Of a stretch of DNA of 64,000 nt, positions 52,487 through 61,196 are shown one piece after another. The notes beneath the pieces are model-generated. The model was not told the DNA's origin and made no database searches. It worked only from the letters and a program-made list of their open reading frames with translations. The position numbers and the translations under genes are program-made. Numbering within the stretch: the stretch's first letter is position 1; the number at the start of each line of letters is the position of its first letter. This stretch comes from Stutzerimonas stutzeri (GTDB lineage: Bacteria > Pseudomonadota > Gammaproteobacteria > Pseudomonadales > Pseudomonadaceae), in NCBI RefSeq assembly GCF_038561965.1, contig NZ_CP139348.1, positions 2,728,001-2,792,000 of the forward strand, in the 5' to 3' direction.

Positions 52487-53287
52487 TCAGACCCTACTTA
52501 TCAAGCGCAGCCAGTGAACGGGTGAAAGACCATAGGCCTGTTTGAAGTGGCGGGTCATATGGCTCTGGTCGTTGAATCCGGCGGTCAGTGCTGCTTCGCA
52601 CGCATCGGTTCCACCGAGCAGCAAACGACGGACAAGATCGAGCCGGCGCAGCGTCAGATAGCGGTAGGGGCTAGTGCCGTACAGCGCGCGAAAATCCCGC
52701 GAGAGACTCCAACGATCTCGTCCAGATACGCGCTCCAATTCGTCGAGACTCATCGCCTGCGTCAGCAAACTGTGGATGTAATCCCGTGCGCGCTCGGCAG
52801 CCCGAAAATCCACGCAGCGACGCCTGCCCTTTGCACCCGCAACCGCCGCCATCACCTGAGCCAGATCGAACAACGCATCCTGCTCCTCCAGCCCATCGAG
52901 AGGGCTGTCCAGACACTGCAGCAAGCGGCCGATGGTGTACTGCAGGCGCGGATCGCGGGATACGCCATCGTCAATGAAAGGCAGTGGCTGGCCGCCCAGA
53001 GGCCCCTGTAGCAATGCGGGCTCGATATAGACGATGCGGTAGCGAAAGCCGGCCTCGCAGCCCGCCTCGCCGTCATGCAGCTCATCCGGGTGCAGCACCA
53101 TGGTGTCGCCCGGCAGGCTGTAGCGCGCGCAGTGGCGATAGTTGAAGCGATGTACGCCAGCCAGCGTACAGCCGATGGCGTACGTATCGTGCCTGTGCGG
53201 CGCAAAACCGTAACCGGCGAAATAGGCCTCGAGTCTTTCCAGCCGTCCCGGCTCATTCGGACGCTTGACCCAGTCTTCGTCGCTCAT
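52487..53287 (-). CDS. AraC-family transcriptional regulator (AraC-ligand cupin type)
   Basis: A 266-residue regulator. The N-terminal cupin (about 15-150) begins FAGYGFAPHRHDTYAIGCTLAGVHRF and has LPGDTMVLHPDELHDGE. The C-terminal AraC domain (about 170-262) shows MSLDELERVSGRDRWSLSRDFRALYGTSPYRYLTLRRLD and AALTAGFNDQSHMTRHFKQAYGLSP. This type commonly sits beside amino-acid exporters. It probably activates azlCD in response to an amino acid (inference). ATG at 53287 or 53311; the frame is open much further up but is not family-like there. Confidence 0.85.
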   Translation of the reverse strand: MSDEDWVKRPNEPGRLERLEAYFAGYGFAPHRHDTYAIGCTLAGVHRFNYRHCARYSLPGDTMVLHPDELHDGEAGCEAGFRYRIVYIEPALLQGPLGGQPLPFIDDGVSRDPRLQYTIGRLLQCLDSPLDGLEEQDALFDLAQVMAAVAGAKGRRRCVDFRAAERARDYIHSLLTQAMSLDELERVSGRDRWSLSRDFRALYGTSPYRYLTLRRLDLVRRLLLGGTDACEAALTAGFNDQSHMTRHFKQAYGLSPVHWLRLISRV

Positions 53288-53481
53288 GTGGGTTGATCCA
53301 TGGTCGAGCATCCATCGGCGGCGTTGTTGACCCGCGTTACGGTAGCGAGCGATGGCGACGCCAGGCAACAAATGCCTTCGAAAACCCACGTTTGAGCCGC
53401 TCCGTTCGTCAAAGGGGCATCGCTTAAGCCCTGCGCGCCGACTATGCTTGTCGCAGAGAACTGCTAGGAAGCCAGGCACAC

Positions 53482-56400
53482 ATGGGCGCAGTATGGCGGT
53501 CCGACAAGACATCCCAGGATGGGCGTAACAAGCACGCCCCCTCCCCGAAATCATCCCGCACACCCGCTAAAGGCCGCCGCAAGGTGGCACGGCGGTTGGC
53601 GCTGCTCGTCGGCGTTTCGCTGCTGGCCGGCGGCGGCTACCTTGGCTGGCAAGAACTGAAAAGTTCTCGCTGGCAAGCACACTGGCTAAGCCGCTATGCG
53701 GCTGATCTGGATTACGCCGTCATGCCTGGGCCAAGCCCGCGCATTCAGTTTCCCGAGGACGGTCCGTTTGATCGCCGCTTGGGTTACGTGGATCTGCCGC
53801 GCTTCATCGAGCAGCTTTCGCAGCGCAACTTCCGCATCGATGAACAGGCACGCTTCTCACGAGCGCTGCTGGACTACACCAACCGTGGCTTTTTCCCGCC
53901 CTACCCCGAGGAATCGCAGGCTGGGCTTACGATCAACGATTGTCGCGGCGTGCAGCTCTACGCCAACAGCTATCCGCGGCAGTACTACGAGCGCTTCGAG
54001 GATATTCCTCCGCTGGTGGTGATGAGCCTGCTGTTCATCGAGGATCGCGGCCTGCTGGATATCAGCCGTCCTAACGCCAACCCGGCGGTGGACTGGCCAC
54101 GCTTTACCAAGGCCGCGATCAGCCAGCTGGAAAAGCGTATCGGCCTGGGTGGCCAGGCGGCTGGCGGCAGTACCCTGGCGACCCAGGTGGAGAAATACCG
54201 GCATTCCCCGGAAGGCCGCACCGGCGACCCGCAGGAAAAGATCCGTCAGATGGTTTCCGCCAGCGTGCGTACCTACCGCGAGGGCCCGCAAACGCTCGCC
54301 ACACGCCAGCGCATCGTGCGCGACTACCTCAACAGCGTGCCGCTCTCAGCCGCGCCGGGTCATGGTGAAGTGCATGGCATCGCCGATGGCCTGCGCCTGT
54401 GGTTCGGTGCCAATTTCCACGAGTTCAACCGCCTGCTCGACCCGCGAAGCGGCGAAGATGTCGATCCGCAGGCCCGAGGCCTGGCGCTGCGTCAGGTGCT
54501 TTCACTGCTGATCGCTCAGCGGCGCCCGTCCTATTACCTGGGCGCCGGCCGTGAGGAAATGGCAGCGCTGGCCGACAGCCACATCCGCCTGTTGGCCAAT
54601 GGCGGCATCATTGATGCTGGCCTTCGCGACGCAGCATTGAATCAGCGGATCGTCGCGCGCAGCCCGAGCCGCGACTCGGCAATTCAAACGGTCGATGCCA
54701 CCAAAGGCATCACCGTGGCGCGCATGCGCCTGGCCGGCCTGCTGGGCCTGCCGCTTTACGATCTGGACCGCCTGGACCTCACCGCCAGCACCCCGTTGCA
54801 AGGCGATTTGCAGGCGCAGATCAGCGAGTACCTGGTGCGTCTGGCAGATCCGGCATTTGCCGAGACGGTCGGGCTGTTCGGTGACCGCATGCTGTCGCCC
54901 GAGAAAACCGCCGAGGTGCGCTACAGCTTCACGCTGTTCGAACGTGGCGAGGAAGGCTTCCGTGTACGGGTACAGACTGACAACACCAACCAGCCGTTCG
55001 ACATCAACGAAGGCAGCAAACTGGAGCTGGGCTCGACCGCAAAACTGCGCGTACTGACGACCTACCTCGAAGTTATCGCCGAGCTGCACCAGCGCTACTC
55101 GGACCTCACCCCAAGCGAGCTGCGCAAGATCGACGCCAAGGCCAACCTCAGCCGCTGGGCCATCGATTACCTGGCCACACACAGCGACCGCAGTCTCGAT
55201 CGCATGCTCGACGCTGCCCTGGAGCGGCGCTATTCGGCCAGCCCTGCCGAACGCTTCTTCACTGGCGCGGGCATGCACCGCTTCGGCAACTTCCGCCGCG
55301 AGGACGATGGGCGCATCGCCACGGTGCGCGAATCCCTGCGCGAGTCGATCAACCTGCCGTTTGTGCGCCTGATGCGAGATCTGGTGAGCTACAGCACCCA
55401 CGAAACCATCAACAGCGCCGAGTTGCTGAACGACGACAAGGACCCGCGTCGTCAGGAGTACCTGACCCGCTTCGCCGACCGTGAGGGCTCGGTGTTCTTG
55501 CAGCGCTTCTGGAAAAAGTATCGCGACAAGACAGCCGAGCAGCGCATCGAAACCTTCCTGCAAGGCATGCGGCCCACCCCGGTGCGCCTGGCCGCCGTGC
55601 ATCGCTACCTGATGCCGGATGCCGAGCGGCCGGTGTTCGATCGCTTTCTCAAGCAGCATCTGCCGGACGCCGACCTCAACGACAAGCAACTGGATGCGCT
55701 TTACACCCGTTATGGGCCTGGTGCCTACAGCCTGCCCGACCAGGCCTACATCGCCCGCACACACCCGCTCGACCTGTGGCTGCTGGGTTACCTGATCGCC
55801 AACCCGCAGGCGACGCTTTCCGAAGTGGTCGTCGATAGCCGCGCAGAGCGCCAGGAAGTCTACGGCTGGCTGTTCCGCAGCCGGCACAAGAGTGCACGCG
55901 ACAGCCGGATTCGCATCATGCTCGAGGTCGAGGCCTTCACCGACATCCATCGGCGCTGGCAGCGGCTGGGCTATCCATTCGACAACCTGGTGCCTTCGCT
56001 TGCCACGGCGCTGGGCAGCTCGGGTGACCGACCGGCCGCGCTGGCCGAGTTGATGGGCATCATCCTCAACGACGGCATCCGTCTGCCCAGCGTACGCATC
56101 GATAACCTGCAGTTCGCCGAAGGCACTCCCTACGAGACGCGCATGGGCTTCGTCGCGGGCGACGGCAAGCGGGTGATGCCCGTTGAGGTTGCCCGCGCGC
56201 TGCAGGATGCGCTGGCCAACGTAGTCGAAGGCGGCACAGCGCGGCGTCTGCAAGGCAGCTTCGTGCAGGAGGACGGCAGCGCGTTGCGCGTGGGTGGCAA
56301 GACCGGCACCGGCGACAACCGTATCCAGAGCGTTGGCGCAGGCGGACGGCTAATCAGCTCGCTGGCGCTGAACCGCACGGCCACGTTCGTCTTCTATCTC

Positions 56401-56601
56401 GGACCCCGCCACTTCGGCACGCTGACGGCCTATGTTCCGGGGCGCGGCGCCGAGAACTTCCGCTTCACCTCGGCGTTGCCGGTACAGACGCTCAAGGGCA
56501 TGGCACCGATCCTGCTGCCCTATCTGCAGGGCCAGAACACGCTGTGTCAGCCGGAGCAGCTACCGGTACTGACTGGCAGCATGCTCTCGGCCGACAACTG
56601 A
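53482..56601 (+). CDS. Class A penicillin-binding protein with expanded transpeptidase domain
   Basis: A 1039-residue inner-membrane, periplasm-facing enzyme. A basic N-terminal tail and one membrane helix (LALLVGVSLLAGGGYLGW, about 40-57) lead to a GT51 glycosyltransferase: catalytic Glu187 in FIEDRGLLDI, AAGGSTLATQVEKYRHS and LNSVPLSAAPGHGEVHGIADGL. The transpeptidase motifs are SxxK at 518-521 (STAK), SxN at 622-624 (SIN) and KTG at 940 (KTGTGD). The gap from SxN to KTG is over 300 residues, far longer than usual, so an extra module sits there. No PASTA or OB domain is recognised. It is divergent from PBP1a/1b/1c. ATG at 53482 is the likely start. Confidence 0.85.
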   Translation: MGAVWRSDKTSQDGRNKHAPSPKSSRTPAKGRRKVARRLALLVGVSLLAGGGYLGWQELKSSRWQAHWLSRYAADLDYAVMPGPSPRIQFPEDGPFDRRLGYVDLPRFIEQLSQRNFRIDEQARFSRALLDYTNRGFFPPYPEESQAGLTINDCRGVQLYANSYPRQYYERFEDIPPLVVMSLLFIEDRGLLDISRPNANPAVDWPRFTKAAISQLEKRIGLGGQAAGGSTLATQVEKYRHSPEGRTGDPQEKIRQMVSASVRTYREGPQTLATRQRIVRDYLNSVPLSAAPGHGEVHGIADGLRLWFGANFHEFNRLLDPRSGEDVDPQARGLALRQVLSLLIAQRRPSYYLGAGREEMAALADSHIRLLANGGIIDAGLRDAALNQRIVARSPSRDSAIQTVDATKGITVARMRLAGLLGLPLYDLDRLDLTASTPLQGDLQAQISEYLVRLADPAFAETVGLFGDRMLSPEKTAEVRYSFTLFERGEEGFRVRVQTDNTNQPFDINEGSKLELGSTAKLRVLTTYLEVIAELHQRYSDLTPSELRKIDAKANLSRWAIDYLATHSDRSLDRMLDAALERRYSASPAERFFTGAGMHRFGNFRREDDGRIATVRESLRESINLPFVRLMRDLVSYSTHETINSAELLNDDKDPRRQEYLTRFADREGSVFLQRFWKKYRDKTAEQRIETFLQGMRPTPVRLAAVHRYLMPDAERPVFDRFLKQHLPDADLNDKQLDALYTRYGPGAYSLPDQAYIARTHPLDLWLLGYLIANPQATLSEVVVDSRAERQEVYGWLFRSRHKSARDSRIRIMLEVEAFTDIHRRWQRLGYPFDNLVPSLATALGSSGDRPAALAELMGIILNDGIRLPSVRIDNLQFAEGTPYETRMGFVAGDGKRVMPVEVARALQDALANVVEGGTARRLQGSFVQEDGSALRVGGKTGTGDNRIQSVGAGGRLISSLALNRTATFVFYLGPRHFGTLTAYVPGRGAENFRFTSALPVQTLKGMAPILLPYLQGQNTLCQPEQLPVLTGSMLSADN

Positions 56602-56788
56602 CCCCCCGCAAAAAACAGCGTAGCGGCTGGCCGCCAGGCCAGTCGCTTTCGGCGATTCGCTCCGCTGAGTGCGCTGAATCTGACTTCCTCCGCGACGCTT
56701 CGCCTGTTTGCCTGTCGAATGCCTCGGTCCTCTACCAATCCGGGAACGCAAGCCCGCTTGCGACCGGTCGGCCGTTATGGGAAACGTC

Positions 56789-57886
56789 ATGATCGAAGGG
56801 ATTTTGCTGGTCGCAACCGGCTTTTTCGTGCTCGTCACGCTACTGCCGCTCTGGCGATCGCCAGCGTGGTGGGTGCGCGTATGGGAATTTCCACGCCTGC
56901 AGCTCGGCACACTGCTGGCAGCACTGCTTATCGCGCTGGGCATGCTGCTCGACTACAACGAACCCTGGCACGCTCTTGCGACCGCGGCGGTCGGTGCAAG
57001 CCTGGTGTATCAGCTCTGGTGGATCGCACCCTACACGCGCCTCTGGCACAACGAGGTGCTGCGCGCCGCGCCCGATGCACCGGGCCCGCGTATACGGGTG
57101 ATGGCCGCCAACGTCCTGGGGCCGAACAGAGCGTCCGACCGTCTGCTGGCGCTGGTCCGCGAATACCGCCCCGATGTACTGGTGACGCTCGAGACCGACC
57201 AATGGTGGGAAGCGCAGCTAGAACAGTTAGCCGAGGACTATCCACACAGCATCCGTTGCCCGCAAGACAACCTCTACGGCATGCACGTCTATTCGCGTCT
57301 GCCATTGGAGGAGCCGGAGCTGTGTTTTCTGGTCGAGGACGATGTGCCGTCGATGCACGCCCGGGTACGAGTCAACGACGCCCTTTCGGTGCGCATGCAT
57401 TTCCTGCACCCCGCACCGCCCAGCCCGACCGAGAACGAAGAATCCACTGAGCGGGATGTCGAGCTGCTGGTGATCGCCCGCAGCGTACAAGGCAATGATG
57501 ATCCGATCATTGTCACCGGAGACCTCAATGACGTGGCCTGGGCACCGACCACCCGGCTGTTTCGCAAGATCAGTGGCCTGCTCGATCCGCGTGTCGGCCG
57601 CGGCATGTACAACACCTTCCATGCCCATCACTGGTTCCTGCGCTGGCCGCTGGATCACTTCTTTCACAGCGCGCATTTTCGCTTCATCCGCCTGCTGCGC
57701 CTGCCGGATATCGGTTCCGACCACTTCCCGGTATTCATCGAACTGCAGTACGACCCCAAGCACACTGAGCAACAACACGGCCTCGAAGCAGAGCGCGATG
57801 ACCAGCAACAGGCCGAGGAAACCATCAACGAAGCGCCCGTCACCCCGAGCGACGTGCCGCAACCAGATGCCGAACCGCAGCGCTGA
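56789..57886 (+). CDS. Membrane-anchored endonuclease/exonuclease/phosphatase (EEP) protein
   Basis: A 365-residue protein with two to three N-terminal hydrophobic segments (GILLVATGFFVLVTLLPLW, LGTLLAALLIALGMLL, ALATAAVGASLVYQLWWI) and an EEP domain (about 105-325). Active-site-like segments are MAANVLGPN, VLVTLETDQWW, VTGDLNDVAWAPT and DIGSDHFPVF. The C-terminal tail is acidic and Gln/Glu-rich. Substrate is unknown; such proteins act on nucleic acids or phosphoesters, and the membrane position suggests the latter. Two ATG codons (56777, 56789) are possible; 56789 has GGGAAAC before it. Confidence 0.82.
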   Translation: MIEGILLVATGFFVLVTLLPLWRSPAWWVRVWEFPRLQLGTLLAALLIALGMLLDYNEPWHALATAAVGASLVYQLWWIAPYTRLWHNEVLRAAPDAPGPRIRVMAANVLGPNRASDRLLALVREYRPDVLVTLETDQWWEAQLEQLAEDYPHSIRCPQDNLYGMHVYSRLPLEEPELCFLVEDDVPSMHARVRVNDALSVRMHFLHPAPPSPTENEESTERDVELLVIARSVQGNDDPIIVTGDLNDVAWAPTTRLFRKISGLLDPRVGRGMYNTFHAHHWFLRWPLDHFFHSAHFRFIRLLRLPDIGSDHFPVFIELQYDPKHTEQQHGLEAERDDQQQAEETINEAPVTPSDVPQPDAEPQR

Positions 57887-57966
57887 GCCGCGCGGCCGGG
57901 TTAGTCGTAGCGGGAAAGCTATGCTGGACGACGTAGCGCTCCCCGGTTCCGAAGAGAGAGGCTCCA

Positions 57967-60477
57967 TTGACTCCTGCATTCGAACGCCCCGCCATCACCC
58001 CCGAAACCTTACGCCGGCTTGCCTTCGACCAGTCGATTCGCTGGACGAGCCAGAACGATGACCTCTGGCAGCTGATCGACAACGATCTGTGGAAGCTCAC
58101 CCGTAACCCCAGCCTGATCCTCAGCACCGTGCCCGAGCAGACGCTTGAGGCGCTGTTGCGCCGTGCCGACTGTCATCGTCTGGTGGCAGGTATGGTTCAG
58201 GCTCAGCAGGCCCGGCTGCAGCAGCCGACCTGGTTCGCCAGGCAGAATTTCGGCGACAAGCTCGCGCGCGTCGCCTACTTCTCCATGGAGTACATGCTCA
58301 GCGAGGCGTTGCCGATTTATTCCGGTGGGCTCGGCAACGTAGCTGGCGATCAGCTCAAGGCAGCCAGCGATCTCGGTGTTCCGGTCACGGCGGTGGGCAT
58401 GCTCTGGCAGCACGGCTACTTCCGCCAAAGCATCGGCCCGGATGGCCGCCAGCAGGCGTTGTATCCGGTCAATGACACCCGGCAGATGCCCATCGAGCCA
58501 CTGCTGGATGCAAGCGGCACACCGCTGCGGCTGGCCATTCAGCTTCCCGGTCTGCAGATATGGTTACGCGGCTGGCAGGCCACGGTTGGCCTGAACCGCC
58601 TGCTGTTGCTGGACACCAATGATCCGGCGAACCCACCCATTGCGCGATTGATTACCAGCGAGCTCTATGGCGGCGACAACGAGATGCGGCTGCGCCAGGA
58701 GCTGGTGCTCGGCATCGGCGGCTGGCGCCTGCTGGAAGCTGCCGGACTGCGGGCCGATGTGCTGCATCTGAATGATGGTCATGCCGCCTTTGCCGTGCTT
58801 GAGCGCGCGCGCAGTCACATGGCCAGGGAACGCGTCACCTTCGAGGTCGCCCTTAACGCAACGCGGGCCGGCAACCTGTTCACCACCCATACACCGGTCG
58901 AAGCCGGTTTCGATCGTTTCCCGCCTGAGCTGGTAAGCAAGTACCTGGAACGCTATGCCGAGTACGAGCTGGGCATTCCTTTGCAGAGCATGCTGGCGAT
59001 GGGCCGCAAGCATGCGCAAGACGCGGCAGAGCCGTTCAACATGGCCTACCTGGCTACGCGAGGCGCCGGCGCGGTAAACGCCGTCAGCCAGCTGCATGGC
59101 CGTACCAGCCGCTACATCTTCCGTGAGCTTTATCCGCGCTGGCCGATCGAGTCGGTGCCCGTTGGCCATGTCACCAACGGCATCCATTTGCCAGCCTGGG
59201 TTTCGCCGAATGCCGAAGCCCACTGGTATGAATTGCATGGCGACGATATACCCTGGCGCGGAACCGATCAGGCATCGGTAGACGAACTGCTGGCACGGGT
59301 GGATGACCGCTGGCTATGGCAGATCCGTCAGCATGCACGTAGCGAACTGCTCGGTTTCGTCCGCAGCCACCTGGCTCGAAGTCTTGCCGTTCATGGCGCC
59401 TCGCCAACAGAAATCGAGGTCGCTGGATCGCGCCTGCATCCCGAGCGCCTGACTCTGGGTTTCGCCCGGCGCTTCGCCACCTACAAGCGTCCCAACCTGC
59501 TGTTGCAGGATCCTGAGCGGCTCGCACGCATCCTCTGTCACCCCGACCACCCGGTGCAGCTGCTGGTGGCTGGCAAGGCGCACCCGGCCGATCGCGCCGG
59601 CCAGGCCTTGCTCACCGAATGGCAGCAGTTCGCCGACCGCCCCGATGTCGCCGGCCAAGTGGTATTTCTCGAGGATTACGACATGCGCATCGCCCGGCAC
59701 ATGGTGCAAGGCGTCGATGTCTGGCTGAACACGCCTCGTCGCCCATGGGAAGCCAGCGGCACCAGCGGCATGAAGGTCCTGGCCAACGGCGGGCTGAACC
59801 TGTCGCAACTCGACGGCTGGTGGGCCGAAGCCTATGTCGCCGACCTCGGCTGGGCGGTCGGAGACGGCCTGGAGCACGAACCCGAACATGATGCCGTGGA
59901 CGCCGAACAGCTCTATCGGCTGCTCGAAGAGCAGGTAGTGCCCTGCTTCTACAAGCGCGATGAGCAGGACATTCCGACCGCTTGGGTGAAACGCATGCGC
60001 CGTAGCATGAGCGAACTGGTGGAGCAGTTCTCCGCCGATCGCACAGTGCGCGAATACACCGAGCGTTATTACCTGCCGCTCTCAACTGCCTACCGGCAAC
60101 GCTGTGCGGATGGCTCGGCTCTGGCCACCACACTGGCGCAGCAGGTCACCTGGCTGCAGGGCCACTGGCACGAACTCGACTTCGTCGATGTGCAGTGGCT
60201 ACGTGACGGTGATCAGTACCGCATCAAGGCCCGCCTGCATGTCGGGAACATCGAACCGGCACAGATCAGGGTCGAACTCTTCAGGCAAAAGCCAGATGGC
60301 GAAGGCGCCGACATTCATTCACTGCGGCTCACGCGCCATGACGGCGCATTCGCCATCTTCCAAGGCCAGCTGCCAGCAGGTAGCCCTCAAGGCGACTACA
60401 CCGCCCGCGTCATACCCAGCACGGAGTTGGGTATTGCCATCCCGCTGGAGCTGGGGTTGATTAGCTGGCAGCGATGA
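57967..60477 (+). CDS. glgP: Alpha-glucan (glycogen/maltodextrin) phosphorylase
   Basis: An 836-residue cytoplasmic enzyme of the alpha-glucan phosphorylase family (TIGR02094 type), releasing glucose-1-phosphate. It starts with a DUF3417-like region (LRRLAFDQSIRWTSQNDDLW). It continues with VAYFSMEYMLSEALPIYSGGLGNVAGDQLK, HLNDGHAAFAVLERAR, TTHTPVEAGFDRFP, ITNGIHLPAW-like VTNGIHLPAWVS, GFARRFATYKRPNLLL and the pyridoxal phosphate site region WEASGTSGMKVLANGGLNLS. The start is TTG at 57967 with GAGAGAGG before it. It stands alone here, without glgB, malQ or glgX. Confidence 0.92.
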   Translation: MTPAFERPAITPETLRRLAFDQSIRWTSQNDDLWQLIDNDLWKLTRNPSLILSTVPEQTLEALLRRADCHRLVAGMVQAQQARLQQPTWFARQNFGDKLARVAYFSMEYMLSEALPIYSGGLGNVAGDQLKAASDLGVPVTAVGMLWQHGYFRQSIGPDGRQQALYPVNDTRQMPIEPLLDASGTPLRLAIQLPGLQIWLRGWQATVGLNRLLLLDTNDPANPPIARLITSELYGGDNEMRLRQELVLGIGGWRLLEAAGLRADVLHLNDGHAAFAVLERARSHMARERVTFEVALNATRAGNLFTTHTPVEAGFDRFPPELVSKYLERYAEYELGIPLQSMLAMGRKHAQDAAEPFNMAYLATRGAGAVNAVSQLHGRTSRYIFRELYPRWPIESVPVGHVTNGIHLPAWVSPNAEAHWYELHGDDIPWRGTDQASVDELLARVDDRWLWQIRQHARSELLGFVRSHLARSLAVHGASPTEIEVAGSRLHPERLTLGFARRFATYKRPNLLLQDPERLARILCHPDHPVQLLVAGKAHPADRAGQALLTEWQQFADRPDVAGQVVFLEDYDMRIARHMVQGVDVWLNTPRRPWEASGTSGMKVLANGGLNLSQLDGWWAEAYVADLGWAVGDGLEHEPEHDAVDAEQLYRLLEEQVVPCFYKRDEQDIPTAWVKRMRRSMSELVEQFSADRTVREYTERYYLPLSTAYRQRCADGSALATTLAQQVTWLQGHWHELDFVDVQWLRDGDQYRIKARLHVGNIEPAQIRVELFRQKPDGEGADIHSLRLTRHDGAFAIFQGQLPAGSPQGDYTARVIPSTELGIAIPLELGLISWQR

Positions 60478-60500
60478 CTGCTTTGCTTGAGTACGTGATG

Positions 60501-61196
60501 TCAGGCGTCCGAGATCAGGCGATAGCCAACCCCGGCCTCGGTCACGATGAAGCGGGGTGCGGTCGGATCGTCGTCTAGCTTGCGCCGCAGGTGGCCGATG
60601 ACCACGCGCAGATAGTGGCTGTCGCCGCGATGGCTCGGCCCCCATATTTCGCTCAGTAGATGCTGCTGGGTAACCACTCGGCCGGCATGACGAGCCAGTT
60701 CCGCGAGCACCGCGTATTCCTTGCGCGTCAGGCTCACGGCCTGCTCGTCCAGACTGACACGCCTGAACGCGAAGTCGATGCACAGAGGTCCGGCCATGAC
60801 TTGCGCTGCGGCACCCGCGGGCTGTCGAGACTGGCGCAGCAGCGCACGCACCCGGGCGAGAAATTCCTGGATACCGAAAGGCTTGGTCACGTAGTCGTTG
60901 GCGCCAGCGTCAAGGGCCTTAACCTTTTCCGACTCGCTGGAGCGTACCGACAACACGATCACCGGCACCTGGCTCCAGCCACGCAGCTCACTCAGGACGG
61001 CCTGGCCGTCCATATCCGGCAGCCCCAGGTCCAGCACCACCAGATCAGGTTGTTCCAGCGCCGCGCGGGTCAAGCCATCGCGGCCATCGGCACCTTCGAC
61101 GACCCGATAACCTTGCGAACCGAGGCTGATGCGTAGAAATTTCCGGATTTGCGGCTCATCGTCGATGATCAGAACACTTGCCGATTCGCAATTCAC
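60501..61196 (-). CDS. kdpE: KDP operon response regulator KdpE
   Basis: A 231-residue OmpR/PhoB-type regulator. The receiver has LIIDDEPQIRKFLRISL and the phospho-accepting Asp in DLVVLDLGLPDMDG, then VPVIVLSVR and DYVTKPFG. The C-terminal winged helix holds VSLTRKEYAVLAELARHAGRVVT, then HYLRVVIGHLRRKLDDDP and VGYRLI. Activates kdp when potassium is low. The ATG overlaps the kdpD stop by 4 bases. It converges with glgP 23 bases away. Confidence 0.95.
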   Translation of the reverse strand: MNCESASVLIIDDEPQIRKFLRISLGSQGYRVVEGADGRDGLTRAALEQPDLVVLDLGLPDMDGQAVLSELRGWSQVPVIVLSVRSSESEKVKALDAGANDYVTKPFGIQEFLARVRALLRQSRQPAGAAAQVMAGPLCIDFAFRRVSLDEQAVSLTRKEYAVLAELARHAGRVVTQQHLLSEIWGPSHRGDSHYLRVVIGHLRRKLDDDPTAPRFIVTEAGVGYRLISDA

